The translations under genes were made by a program, and so were the position numbers. This document shows positions 1 to 6,712 of a stretch of DNA of 64,000 bases, one piece after another. The DNA comes from Spirochaetota bacterium (GTDB lineage Bacteria > Spirochaetota > UBA4802 > UBA5550): the NCBI GenBank assembly GCA_017999915.1, contig JAGNKX010000014.1, forward strand, positions 1 to 64,000, written 5' to 3'. The notes under the pieces were generated by a model. The model had not been told where the DNA came from. It was given only the letters and a program-made list of their open reading frames with translations, and made no database searches. How positions within the stretch are numbered: position 1 is the stretch's first letter; each line of letters opens with the position of its first letter.

Positions 1-575
1 CCTTCGACGGGGGCGCAACCTTCCCCTTCAGGGGCAAGGGGTACCGGATACCACTCCTCGCGGAGGTGCTGGACGCGTTCCCCGGCGTCAGGTTTTCCAT
101 CGACATCAAGGACCGCGACCTCGGCGCGGCGGAGCGGGTGGCGTCCATGATCGCGGATAAGGGGGCGGCGAAGCGCGTCATCGTCGGCTCCTTTCACGAC
201 CGGACCATGGCCTTCGTGAGAAAGAATTTTCCCGGCCTCATCACCAGCTTTTCGAGGAATGACACGCTGAGATTCATTGCCCTGAGGAAATTGCCGGGCG
301 GTGGGCCGACGCCGCAGGGGGAGGCCATGCTCATTCCCGAGTTCATCGGGGGAGGGCAATACGAGTACCAGGGCAAAGGCGCCACCAGGGGCGTAAGGAT
401 CATCACCCGGGGCCTCATCGAAGACGCGCACCGGCGCGGCATACCGGTTCTGGCGTGGACCATCAACAGGCCCGAAAACATGGAGCGCCTCATCCGGTGG
501 GGCATTGACGGCATCGTCACCGACCGCATTGATATATTGAAAGATGTCCTGGCCGGCCACGTCCCGGGCCGGTGA
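1..575 (+). CDS. Glycerophosphodiester phosphodiesterase, C-terminal part (5' truncated by window)
   Basis: The frame is open from base 3, so the gene begins before the window and the ~190 residues here are its C-terminal part. Family features seen are the strand motif FSIDIKD after a conserved FPGVRF, the KRVIVGSFHD segment, an IPVLAWTINRPENM segment (the usual VxxWTVN strand) and a final GIDGIVTDRID, which is the typical end of the GDPD TIM barrel. GDPDs hydrolyse glycerophosphodiesters to glycerol-3-phosphate plus an alcohol, using a divalent metal. The N-terminal catalytic HxxxxEN region is off-window, so activity cannot be judged. A DUF5329-like gene follows 31 bp downstream on the same strand. 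Confidence 0.85.
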   Translation, partial: FDGGATFPFRGKGYRIPLLAEVLDAFPGVRFSIDIKDRDLGAAERVASMIADKGAAKRVIVGSFHDRTMAFVRKNFPGLITSFSRNDTLRFIALRKLPGGGPTPQGEAMLIPEFIGGGQYEYQGKGATRGVRIITRGLIEDAHRRGIPVLAWTINRPENMERLIRWGIDGIVTDRIDILKDVLAGHVPGR

Positions 576-606
576 TTGCGTATCCGCAGAAAAAAGCGAG
601 GTGATA

Positions 607-984
607 ATGATGGGAAGGAGCATGTCGATAGCAAGGCGCACCATATATCTTCTCCTCATGGCCGCCCTGGTCCCATTGAAGGCCCCGGCCATGACCGAGC
701 AGGAGAAGATTCGGGCCCTCCTCGACAGGGTGGAAGCATCGGGCCTGGTCTTCATACGAAACGGCACCGAGTACTCTTCCCGGGAGGCGCGGAAGCACCT
801 GGAGTTGAAGCTCTCCAAGGCCGGGAGCGCCATCAGGACGGCGGAGCAGTTCATAACCCACATTGCCTCCGGATCGACCTGGTCCGGCGCCCCCTATTAC
901 ATCAAGCTCCGCGACGGCTCCGTCGTGAAATCCGCCGACTGGCTCAGGAAAAACCTCGCCGGCCTGGAGAGGAAGAGGCGTTGA
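607..984 (+). CDS. Secreted DUF5329-like protein
   Basis: A protein of about 125 residues with an N-terminal signal peptide (basic SIARR, then a hydrophobic stretch ending at APA). The mature part carries RNGTEYSS, a segment ending in KHLELKL, TAEQFITHIAS and WSGAPYYIK, the pattern I associate with DUF5329: small periplasmic proteins of unknown function. The start is placed at the double ATG at 607/610 because GAGGTG lies just upstream. An upstream in-frame start at 544 would overlap the preceding gene and spoil the signal peptide. It is probably co-transcribed with the phosphodiesterase gene. No function can be assigned. Confidence 0.72.
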   Translation: MMGRSMSIARRTIYLLLMAALVPLKAPAMTEQEKIRALLDRVEASGLVFIRNGTEYSSREARKHLELKLSKAGSAIRTAEQFITHIASGSTWSGAPYYIKLRDGSVVKSADWLRKNLAGLERKRR

Positions 985-1059
985 AATATTTCATTGACAG
1001 ATTCTGAAAATCCGAGGAGCATTGTTGTCAGTTGATACTTTGAAGCTTCGAGGTGCCCC

Positions 1060-2355
1060 ATGTTCTGGAAAAAAGAGTTGGAAACCATTGACCGGAAATC
1101 GCTTGAGGAGCTTCAGTATAAAAAGCTGTCCGCCGCGCTGAGGAGCGCCGCTTCAACACCCTTCTATAAAAAGGTGTTCACCGAGAACAACGTCGATATC
1201 GACAGGATAACGTCCCTCGATCATCTCAAGGACCTTCCCTTCACCACCAAGGCCGATCTTCGCCTGAGCTATCCCGACGGCATGGTGGCGGTGCCCCGGA
1301 GCGACATTGTCCGTCTTCACGCCTCGTCCGGCACCACGGGTAAGTCGACGGTCATCTTCTACACGGCCAGGGACATCGCGGACTGGGCCGACCTGATCGC
1401 GCGCTCCATGATGGCCACGGGAACCACCCGTGACGACGTGTTCCAGAACATGATGGGATACGGCCTCTTCACCGGCGGCCTGGGGCTGCACTACGGGGCC
1501 GAGCGCCTCGGGTGCATGGTAATCCCGGCGTCGTCCGGGAACAGCCTGAAGCAGATCCAGCTCATGCAGGATTTCCGCACCACGGTGATCCATATCACCC
1601 CGAGCTACGCCCTCCACCTGGGCGACGTGGTGGCGGAGCAGGGGGTGCGCACGCCGGACCTGGGCGTGCGGCGGGCGTACCTGGGAGCCGAGCCCTATTC
1701 CGAGGAAACGCGGAACAAGATACAGGAACAGTGGGGGCTGGCGGCGTACAACTCCTACGGCCTGTCGGAGATGAACGGCCCCGGCGTCGCCTTCGAGTGC
1801 GAGCACCGTGACGGCATGCACCTGTGGGAGGACTTCTACATCATGGAGATCATCGATCCAGATAGCGGCGAGAGGCTGCCGGACGGCGATGCCGGCGAGC
1901 TGGTCATCACCCACATCAACCGGGAGGCGATGCCCATCATCCGCTACCGGACGCGGGACCTCACCCGGATCATACCCGAGCAGTGCCGCTGCGGGAGAAC
2001 GCACCGCCGCATCGAGCGCATCAAGGGCCGCACCGACGACATGCTCATCGTGGGCGGCGTGAACGTTTTTCCGTCGCAGATCGAGTCGGTCCTGATGAAG
2101 ATACCGGAGGTGGGGAACAACTACCAGATCGTCCTGGACCGCCACGAGAACCTCGACCGGCTCCACATCCGGGTCGAGCTCTATTCGAAAATGTTCCAGG
2201 GCGACCTGGGCGGCCTGAACAGGCTCAAGAAAAAGCTCGTGGAGGAGCTGAAGGCGCTCATTACCGTGAATCCGCGCATCGAGCTCCTGGAGCCCGGCTC
2301 GCTGCCGCCCAGCACCGGCAAGGCGGTGCGGGTCATCGACAACAGGAAGATATAG
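1060..2355 (+). CDS. paaK: Phenylacetate-CoA ligase (AMP-forming)
   Basis: 431 residues, the usual PaaK length. The AMP-binding motif SSGTTGKST is at residues 89-97, the acyl-adenylate motif YNSYGLSEMNGPG near 230-242, and YRTRDL near 296. The C-terminal domain has GRTDDMLIVGGVNVFPSQIE and ends with PSTGKAVRV, whose lysine is the expected adenylation lysine. The enzyme activates phenylacetate or a related aryl acid to its CoA thioester with ATP. No paa ring-oxygenation genes are nearby. With the ACT-domain protein just downstream, this is the arrangement common in anaerobes, where PaaK handles arylacetates from amino-acid fermentation. Start ATG 1060 has GAGGTG upstream. Confidence 0.93.
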   Translation: MFWKKELETIDRKSLEELQYKKLSAALRSAASTPFYKKVFTENNVDIDRITSLDHLKDLPFTTKADLRLSYPDGMVAVPRSDIVRLHASSGTTGKSTVIFYTARDIADWADLIARSMMATGTTRDDVFQNMMGYGLFTGGLGLHYGAERLGCMVIPASSGNSLKQIQLMQDFRTTVIHITPSYALHLGDVVAEQGVRTPDLGVRRAYLGAEPYSEETRNKIQEQWGLAAYNSYGLSEMNGPGVAFECEHRDGMHLWEDFYIMEIIDPDSGERLPDGDAGELVITHINREAMPIIRYRTRDLTRIIPEQCRCGRTHRRIERIKGRTDDMLIVGGVNVFPSQIESVLMKIPEVGNNYQIVLDRHENLDRLHIRVELYSKMFQGDLGGLNRLKKKLVEELKALITVNPRIELLEPGSLPPSTGKAVRVIDNRKI

Positions 2356-2356
2356 C

Positions 2357-2401
2357 CCCGATAACATCGGGACGGGCGATACAAGGAAGTATCGCCATTT
2401 T
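2357..2401 (+). terminator. Tandem hairpins and likely intrinsic terminator after paaK
   Basis: Two adjacent perfect inverted repeats follow the paaK stop codon. The first is CCCGAT/ATCGGG with a 3-nt loop at 2357-2371. The second is GGCGATAC/GTATCGCC with a 6-nt loop at 2375-2396, followed by ATTTTT. The second has the form of a rho-independent terminator, although the U-tract is short. Read-through into the ACT gene at 2510 remains possible, which would make this an attenuating element. Confidence 0.6.
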
Positions 2402-2429
2402 TCGAGGCTGAAAGCCGAGAAGAATGTAA

Positions 2430-2456
2430 GGCTTTGCGAATTCAGTTCGCAAAGCC
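2430..2456 (+). repeat. Perfect 11-bp inverted repeat (hairpin) upstream of ACT gene
   Basis: The arms GGCTTTGCGAA and TTCGCAAAGCC pair perfectly around the 5-nt loop TTCAG. It is the third hairpin in a 100-bp run between paaK and the ACT-domain gene and lacks a following T-tract, so it is more likely an mRNA-stabilising or repeat-type palindrome than a terminator. Confidence 0.6.
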
Positions 2457-2509
2457 GACCCTGAAAAACTCCAGGACGGGGTTTTACAGGAATAACTGAG
2501 GAGGATGCC

Positions 2510-2938
2510 ATGCCGCAACAGATTTCAATCTTCGCAGAAAACAAGCCGGGGAAGATCGAGCGCATCTCCGGCATCCTGGGAAAGAACAACATCAACATGC
2601 GGGCCATCACCATTGCCGATTCCGGCGACTACGGCATCATCAAGATTCTCGCTGACCGTCCCGTGGACGGCTGCAAGGCGTTGAAAGACGAGGGGATCGC
2701 TGCGACCCTGAAGGACATCGTGGCGGTCCGGATCGACGACAGCCCCGGCGGCCTTCACAAGGCGTCGGCCGTGCTCGCCAGGAACGACATCAACGTGGAG
2801 GATGCCTACGGCTTCACGATACGCGGAAGCAACGAGGCCGTGTTCGTGTTCCAGGTGAAGGATATCAAAAAGACCGAGAAGGTACTGGAGGAGGCGGGCT
2901 TTTCCCTTCTCCGGGAAAACGAGCTCTATTTTCTCTGA
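2510..2938 (+). CDS. Tandem ACT-domain protein (PaaK partner)
   Basis: 142 residues made of two ACT domains, about 4-66 and 72-140, each with the beta-alpha-beta pattern. The first has ISIFAENKPGKIERI and NNINMRAITIAD; the second has DDSPGGLHKASAVL and NDINVEDAYGF. ACT domains bind small effectors, commonly amino acids, at dimer interfaces. Proteins of this two-ACT type are repeatedly found next to paaK and indolepyruvate ferredoxin oxidoreductase genes in anaerobes, so a role sensing an aromatic amino acid or its acid is likely but inferred. Start ATG 2510 has a strong TGAGGAGG ribosome binding site. Confidence 0.88.
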   Translation: MPQQISIFAENKPGKIERISGILGKNNINMRAITIADSGDYGIIKILADRPVDGCKALKDEGIAATLKDIVAVRIDDSPGGLHKASAVLARNDINVEDAYGFTIRGSNEAVFVFQVKDIKKTEKVLEEAGFSLLRENELYFL

Positions 2939-2956
2939 CAGGTTAATGACAGGGGG

Positions 2957-3493
2957 TTACCTGGTCCGCGAATCGCCGCCGCTTTCACGCTCCTCCCGGA
3001 GCGGTTTTATCACCTTTATCATGGCGCGCGGTATATCAACAATGCCGTCGCCGGTTTTCACACGGTACCGGGCCCCGCGGGATATGATCGTCCCTTCGAT
3101 GATCCTCCCGTTGTACAGGGTGATCTCATCGAGGCACATCCCTTTCCCGCCGCTCTTTTCCCCCTGGCCGGGTTTCACCCCGGTAAGAAGATCCTCGGCG
3201 CCACGCGTCGTCAGCGCGTAATATCCGCCATAGGTGACGGCGGCGAGCGTTACGGCCGTTATGAGGAATTTCGCGATGGGAATGCCGATGCCCAGTTTTT
3301 TGATCCAGAAATAGACGGAGAGGAAAACTCCCTGGAGGGCGCTGAAGGCCCCGACGGTTTTCAGGACGCGCACCAGGTTTTTCTTTTTTGAAGCGAGGAT
3401 CTCATCCTGGATGTCCTCCGGAACCGGCCGGGCGAACTTGTATTTATCCAGAAGCCGTTCCAGTAACAGTGTATCCTGATCGCGCTTGTTCAT
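2957..3493 (-). CDS. Membrane protein encoded with an ECF sigma factor (possible anti-sigma factor)
   Basis: 178 residues. A charged cytoplasmic N-terminus of ~40 residues precedes two hydrophobic segments (about 43-63 and 76-94). A basic C-terminal domain follows, with VDIPRAMIKVI and an NGRIIEGTIISRGARYRV strand pair that looks like a small beta-fold. Its start codon overlaps the stop of the upstream ECF sigma gene by 4 bp (3490-3493), so the two are translationally coupled. That position is where anti-sigma factors usually sit, but the N-terminus has no recognisable zinc-binding HxxxCxxC motif. The anti-sigma role is inference from context. The gene is convergent with the ACT-domain gene. 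Confidence 0.75.
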   Translation of the reverse strand: MNKRDQDTLLLERLLDKYKFARPVPEDIQDEILASKKKNLVRVLKTVGAFSALQGVFLSVYFWIKKLGIGIPIAKFLITAVTLAAVTYGGYYALTTRGAEDLLTGVKPGQGEKSGGKGMCLDEITLYNGRIIEGTIISRGARYRVKTGDGIVDIPRAMIKVIKPLREERESGGDSRTR

Positions 3494-4023
3494 AGCAGGT
3501 CCTCTATTCGTGAAATGCCGCGTTCTTTCAGGTGATCCAGGATCCGCCGGGTTACCTGGCCGTACTTGTACACGGCCTGCCGCGTGGTCAATCCCAGGTG
3601 CCGGGCCGCCTGTTCATAGGTGTAACGGTTTATCGCAATAAGATCGAAGAGAATACGCTCCTTTTCGTCCCTGTAGTTCCCGCTGTCCTCAATGGCGTCA
3701 TGGATGATGATGCGGATGTCCCTGAAGCCGTTTTCGAAGGCGAGATGGACATCATCTTCCATGTCTTGAATATCAACACCCTCCGCATCGGCGCCGCTTC
3801 GCTTCCGGTAATAGTTCGAGATGCAGAATTTCATGGCGCCGATGAGCCATTTTTTCGGCTCCTTCACCTCGTCAAACTTGCGGTAAAAGCTCACGAATAT
3901 CTCGTGACAGATGTCCTCGGCGTCCTCCCTGTTGCCGACGCGATAGTACAGGGCATTCAGGATCATCGGATAATAATCGCTGTAGGATTTCCTGAATTCC
4001 CTTTCTTTTTTTGAGAGCAGCAT
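3490..4023 (-). CDS. ECF-type RNA polymerase sigma factor
   Basis: 177 residues, the size of an extracytoplasmic-function sigma factor. Region 2 (about 8-75) contains YRVGNREDAEDICHEIFVSF and WLIGAMKFCISNYYRK, the core-binding and -10-recognition helices. Region 4 (about 120-170) contains YEQAARHLGLTTRQAVYKY, a helix-turn-helix for the -35 element. No sigma regions 1 or 3 are present. It directs polymerase to a small stress or envelope regulon, unknown here. The next gene overlaps by 4 bp and encodes a membrane protein that may control it. The upstream 340 bp hold a short palindrome at 4066-4086. Confidence 0.93.
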   Translation of the reverse strand: MLLSKKEREFRKSYSDYYPMILNALYYRVGNREDAEDICHEIFVSFYRKFDEVKEPKKWLIGAMKFCISNYYRKRSGADAEGVDIQDMEDDVHLAFENGFRDIRIIIHDAIEDSGNYRDEKERILFDLIAINRYTYEQAARHLGLTTRQAVYKYGQVTRRILDHLKERGISRIEDLL

Positions 4024-4364
4024 TCCCCCTGATGCCCCTATACAGAGTATTGGATTACGAGCGAATTTTACAAAAAAAATGTAAAAGGCTGAATTTTTTC
4101 TTAAAAACCGAGAATGGACATGAAATACAGGCTGAATGTCGTGTTGTCTACAATAAATTTAATCCTGGCACTTGACGAAAAGAGAATATTTTATTATTTT
4201 AGATATTATTAAAATTCTTGGTTATAGGGATCCTGGCCTGGAAAAACGCAAATCAATGAACGCTGCCGGGATCGATCAGAAATCTGGAATTAATAATTTA
4301 CGTACCTGGGCAAAAGTCTTGATTTGCATACGGTATTATTTAACAAAACGAGCGAGGTTAATCA
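4024..4364. other. Intergenic region between divergent ECF sigma and thioredoxin genes
   Basis: AT-rich 340-bp spacer that should carry both promoters. A short inverted repeat, TTTTACA and TGTAAAA around seven A residues, lies at 4066-4086, about 45 bp upstream of the sigma gene start. It could be an operator or a weak terminator. I could not find a convincing consensus promoter. An 84-codon frame inside (4172-4426) overlaps thioredoxin and has no coding character. Confidence 0.4.
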
Positions 4365-4718
4365 ATGGAACAGCTGACAAAAGAGACGTTCAAGGAAAAG
4401 ATATTCGATTACGAGAAGAACACTGACTGGAATTACAAAGGGACCCTTCCGGCGATCATTGATTTTTACGCGGACTGGTGCGGCCCCTGCAAGATGGTGG
4501 CCCCGGTTCTCAGCGAGCTGTCCGGTGAATATGAGGGAAGGATCAACATCTACAAGGTCAATACCGACCAGGAGCCTGAGCTGTCCGGCGCTTTCGGCAT
4601 CCAGAGCATCCCGAGCATCCTGTTCATCCCGATGGGAGAAAGCCCGCGCATGGCGGCGGGAGCTCTTCCGAAACAGGCGTTCCAGGAGATCATCAAGGAT
4701 GTGCTGAAGGTCAATTGA
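4365..4718 (+). CDS. trxA: Thioredoxin
   Basis: 117 residues with the redox motif WCGPC at 38-42 in the FYADWCGPCKM context and the conserved cis-proline at residue 83 (QSIPSILF). This is the canonical thioredoxin fold. It reduces protein disulfides in the cytoplasm with thioredoxin reductase, which is not in this window. There is no signal peptide. Start ATG 4365 is preceded by GCGAGG. It is a single-gene transcript ending at the strong bidirectional terminator at 4767-4794. Confidence 0.95.
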   Translation: MEQLTKETFKEKIFDYEKNTDWNYKGTLPAIIDFYADWCGPCKMVAPVLSELSGEYEGRINIYKVNTDQEPELSGAFGIQSIPSILFIPMGESPRMAAGALPKQAFQEIIKDVLKVN

Positions 4719-4766
4719 CCCGCATGGGACGGCCGGTTTCAGGTCATTTTCATTACCAAGGAACAA

Positions 4767-4794
4767 AAAAGGGGCTCGTGAGACAGCCCCTTTT
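4767..4794. terminator. Bidirectional intrinsic terminator
   Basis: A perfect 10-bp stem (AAAAGGGGCT and AGCCCCTTTT) with an 8-nt loop. The A/T ends give a U-tract on either strand. It serves trxA on the plus strand and could also serve the convergent STAS gene. Confidence 0.88.
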
Positions 4795-4839
4795 ATTATA
4801 GTGCATTATTTAGCAATCTGAAGCAAGGATGAAGAACGG

Positions 4840-4854
4840 GCCGCCGAAGGCGGC
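4840..4854. repeat. Small GC hairpin, copy 1 of a 15-nt element
   Basis: GCCGCCGAAGGCGGC is a perfect 6-bp stem with a 3-nt loop, just beyond the STAS gene stop. An identical 15-mer lies at 6504-6518 inside a longer hairpin. It could assist 3'-end formation of the STAS transcript, but no T-tract follows. Confidence 0.5.
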
Positions 4855-4864
4855 ATCGGCCTGT

Positions 4865-5203
4865 TTATGCGCCGAACTCTTCGTCAAATCTGCTCTTGGT
4901 CATGATGGTGAAGAACTTGTTCAGGGTCATGAGCTCGAAGGTGTGGTAGATATTGGGGCTCAGGTCAAAGAATATCAGCTTGATGTTCATCTCCTTCGTT
5001 TTTCTCAGTATTTTGACCAGCGATGCGATGGCGGTCGAGTCCACGCCGTTAAGGTTCTTGCAATTTATGGCAATCATTCCCGGCTTTTTCGCCAGGATTT
5101 CGGTGAAGACGACCTCCATCTCTTTAATATTGCCCAGGTTCCATTCACCGCTGGCATGGACGATAATATTATTTTTCTTTGCCTCAAAGCTGATATTATC
5201 CAT
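4865..5203 (-). CDS. STAS-domain protein (anti-sigma factor antagonist family)
   Basis: 112 residues forming one STAS domain. The sequence LNGVDSTAIASLVKI carries the conserved Asp55-Ser56 pair. In SpoIIAA/RsbV proteins that serine is phosphorylated by an RsbW/SpoIIAB kinase and dephosphorylated by a PP2C phosphatase. The window encodes two PP2C phosphatases (at about 22.8 and 32.6 kb) but no obvious RsbW-type kinase. It is a single gene convergent with trxA. The exact partner, sigma factor or other, cannot be inferred. Confidence 0.88.
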   Translation of the reverse strand: MDNISFEAKKNNIIVHASGEWNLGNIKEMEVVFTEILAKKPGMIAINCKNLNGVDSTAIASLVKILRKTKEMNIKLIFFDLSPNIYHTFELMTLNKFFTIMTKSRFDEEFGA

Positions 5204-5536
5204 GGTCTAACATTATGCATATAATCGCAAAATGTCAAACAATTATTTCCCAAATTGTCTGCCGGTTGTCGGTAGAATGATGCAAGGCAATGTTGTTATC
5301 CGATTATATTATTCTACAATGACCGGGTGAGCCGCCAATAGGGTCATGTTATGTCCTCGTGTTGCAGTTTCACTATTAATGCGCCGGAAAAAAGAGCCGA
5401 AAGGCCGAGGACTGTCTGAGTCGTCATTTTGTTGTCCGAGTTCCGCAGGCCTGGAGGCTTTTTTCCGGCACATAATAACAGTGGCCAACAACGTGATGCG
5501 GGATAGCCCGACCCTCTCCAATATTAATATATTATT
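5204..5536. other. Intergenic region with a 12-bp inverted repeat enclosing possible RNA structure
   Basis: No convincing gene. A perfect 12-bp inverted repeat (GCCGG, six A, G and its complement) at 5383-5394 and 5458-5469 brackets 63 nt. Smaller possible stems lie inside, including GCC-GAAA-GGC and GACT/AGTC. On the minus strand it precedes the STAS gene and follows the CBM gene, so it could be a structured leader or 3' end. A 70-codon minus frame here has no coding character. Confidence 0.4.
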
Positions 5537-6268
5537 TCACTTGATCTCGATAACCGAGCAGACCTCGCCCGTGTCATCGGAGGCGGATCGCGAGTTGTAC
5601 ATATCGGGCAGCCATTCGCCGTCGACGATGAACTTGTACCGGTACACGCCCCGGAACAGCTTTTTCCTCAGGCGCCAGATGCCATTGCTTCCCCTGCTGA
5701 GAAGATCATCCTCGGGGTTCCAGTTGTTGAAATCGCCGACCAGTGAAACAAAGCCCGCTTCCGGGCGGTAGAGCCTGAATTCCACGGTGTTATTTCCGAT
5801 CTTCCGCCAGGTGACATGCTTTCCCTCGGTTTTCACCGCGGGATCGGCCACGGAGAGATACGAACCCATGCGGTCATCCACCCTGTCGGGATTCAGGGGG
5901 TCCCGTATCAGGATGCCGTCGACAATGTACTTGTAGGTTATTCCCCTGCCGCTTTCGTCCGCAGGGAGAAAATAATACCAGATGCCGCTGTCGCTCCGGG
6001 TCATCGGTACCGGCTTCCATCGGCTGAAGCTGCCCGTTATCTGGACCCCACGGGCCCCCCTGTTCTTGTAGGTGAACAGTGTCCCGAAGGAGTCGAGGGT
6101 GCTCTGTCCCGGCCGCTTTCCCGAATAAATCAAATTCACCTTCTGCGGGCCGTCGGCATGGCTCAGGAATTTCAGCGAGTTATAATATATGGACCTTCCG
6201 GCTCCCTCATCGTTGTTAAAGGCAAGCAGGAGGATCGATGCCAGGACCGCGATGGCTTTATAATTCAT
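5537..6268 (-). CDS. Secreted protein with two glycogen-binding (CBM48/AMPK-type) domains
   Basis: 243 residues from the chosen start. A short hydrophobic N-terminus (AIAVLASILLLAF) suggests a signal peptide or anchor. Two carbohydrate-binding modules follow, about 64-142 and 158-242. Both show the family pattern: ITGSFSRWKPVPM...GITYKYIVDG in the first and LVGDFNNWNPEDD...GVYRYKFIVDG in the second. These modules bind alpha-glucans in AMPK and branching enzymes. No catalytic domain is attached, so this is probably a binding or scaffold protein at the envelope. ATG 6268 is preferred over 6310 because AGAGG lies 9 nt upstream and it places the hydrophobic segment at the N-terminus. Confidence 0.82.
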   Translation of the reverse strand: MNYKAIAVLASILLLAFNNDEGAGRSIYYNSLKFLSHADGPQKVNLIYSGKRPGQSTLDSFGTLFTYKNRGARGVQITGSFSRWKPVPMTRSDSGIWYYFLPADESGRGITYKYIVDGILIRDPLNPDRVDDRMGSYLSVADPAVKTEGKHVTWRKIGNNTVEFRLYRPEAGFVSLVGDFNNWNPEDDLLSRGSNGIWRLRKKLFRGVYRYKFIVDGEWLPDMYNSRSASDDTGEVCSVIEIK

Positions 6269-6495
6269 AGAATGAAACCTCTGAAATCGTGTCGAGATGT
6301 TATCGGGCAACGCGTCTATAGTGGAAATCGACGCATTATCGCCAATACATTAAAATTATTTCCAATTTGTGGAAACCGGCCCCTGAAGGGAGGCTTGTTT
6401 TAATAATAACTGGTTTATTCTTCCGTTAAATTTGTCGATAATCTAATAGATACTGTTTATATTGGAATTGCCGCAAAACTTGATAACCAATGAAA

Positions 6496-6527
6496 TGCGC
6501 CCCGCCGCCGAAGGCGGCGGGGGCGCA
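6496..6527. repeat. Long GC-rich hairpin containing the repeated 15-mer
   Basis: A near-perfect inverted repeat of about 15 bp per arm, TGCGCCCC then GCCGCC, loop GAA, then the complement with one extra G. It contains the same 15-mer found at 4840-4854. It sits in the 440-bp spacer between the divergent CBM gene and the FlcA-like gene, which otherwise holds only the promoter noted at 6639-6666. Confidence 0.6.
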
Positions 6528-6638
6528 CCATATAAATTTTAATCGGTTATGCGGCACGTCTATTATTCATTATTGATTGATGACGGGATCAACAGCTGTT
6601 TTAAAGACGTCACGGGAGCCGCAGCGGGTAAAAATTGA

Positions 6639-6666
6639 TTGATTTTTATCAAGCGGAACATAGTAT
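6639..6666 (+). promoter_or_regulatory. Probable sigma-70 promoter of the FlcA-like gene
   Basis: TTGATT and TAGTAT separated by 16 bp. Transcription would start near 6673, which leaves almost no leader for the ATG at 6683 and supports the ATG at 6713. Confidence 0.5.
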
Positions 6667-6712
6667 CTGATTATGTCTCTACATGGGCCATGTTCATGGT
6701 CGCGGTAAAGGA

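Noticed and set aside
1153-2613. 486-codon minus-strand frame
   Set aside because: It is antisense to paaK and the ACT gene, which have clear families. It arises from the high GC of the third codon positions.
4172-4426. 84-codon plus-strand frame ahead of thioredoxin
   Set aside because: It overlaps the trxA start in another frame, has no ribosome binding site and resembles no family.
5309-5521. 70-codon minus-strand frame in the spacer
   Set aside because: No ribosome binding site, no hydrophobic or motif pattern, and it crosses the inverted repeat.
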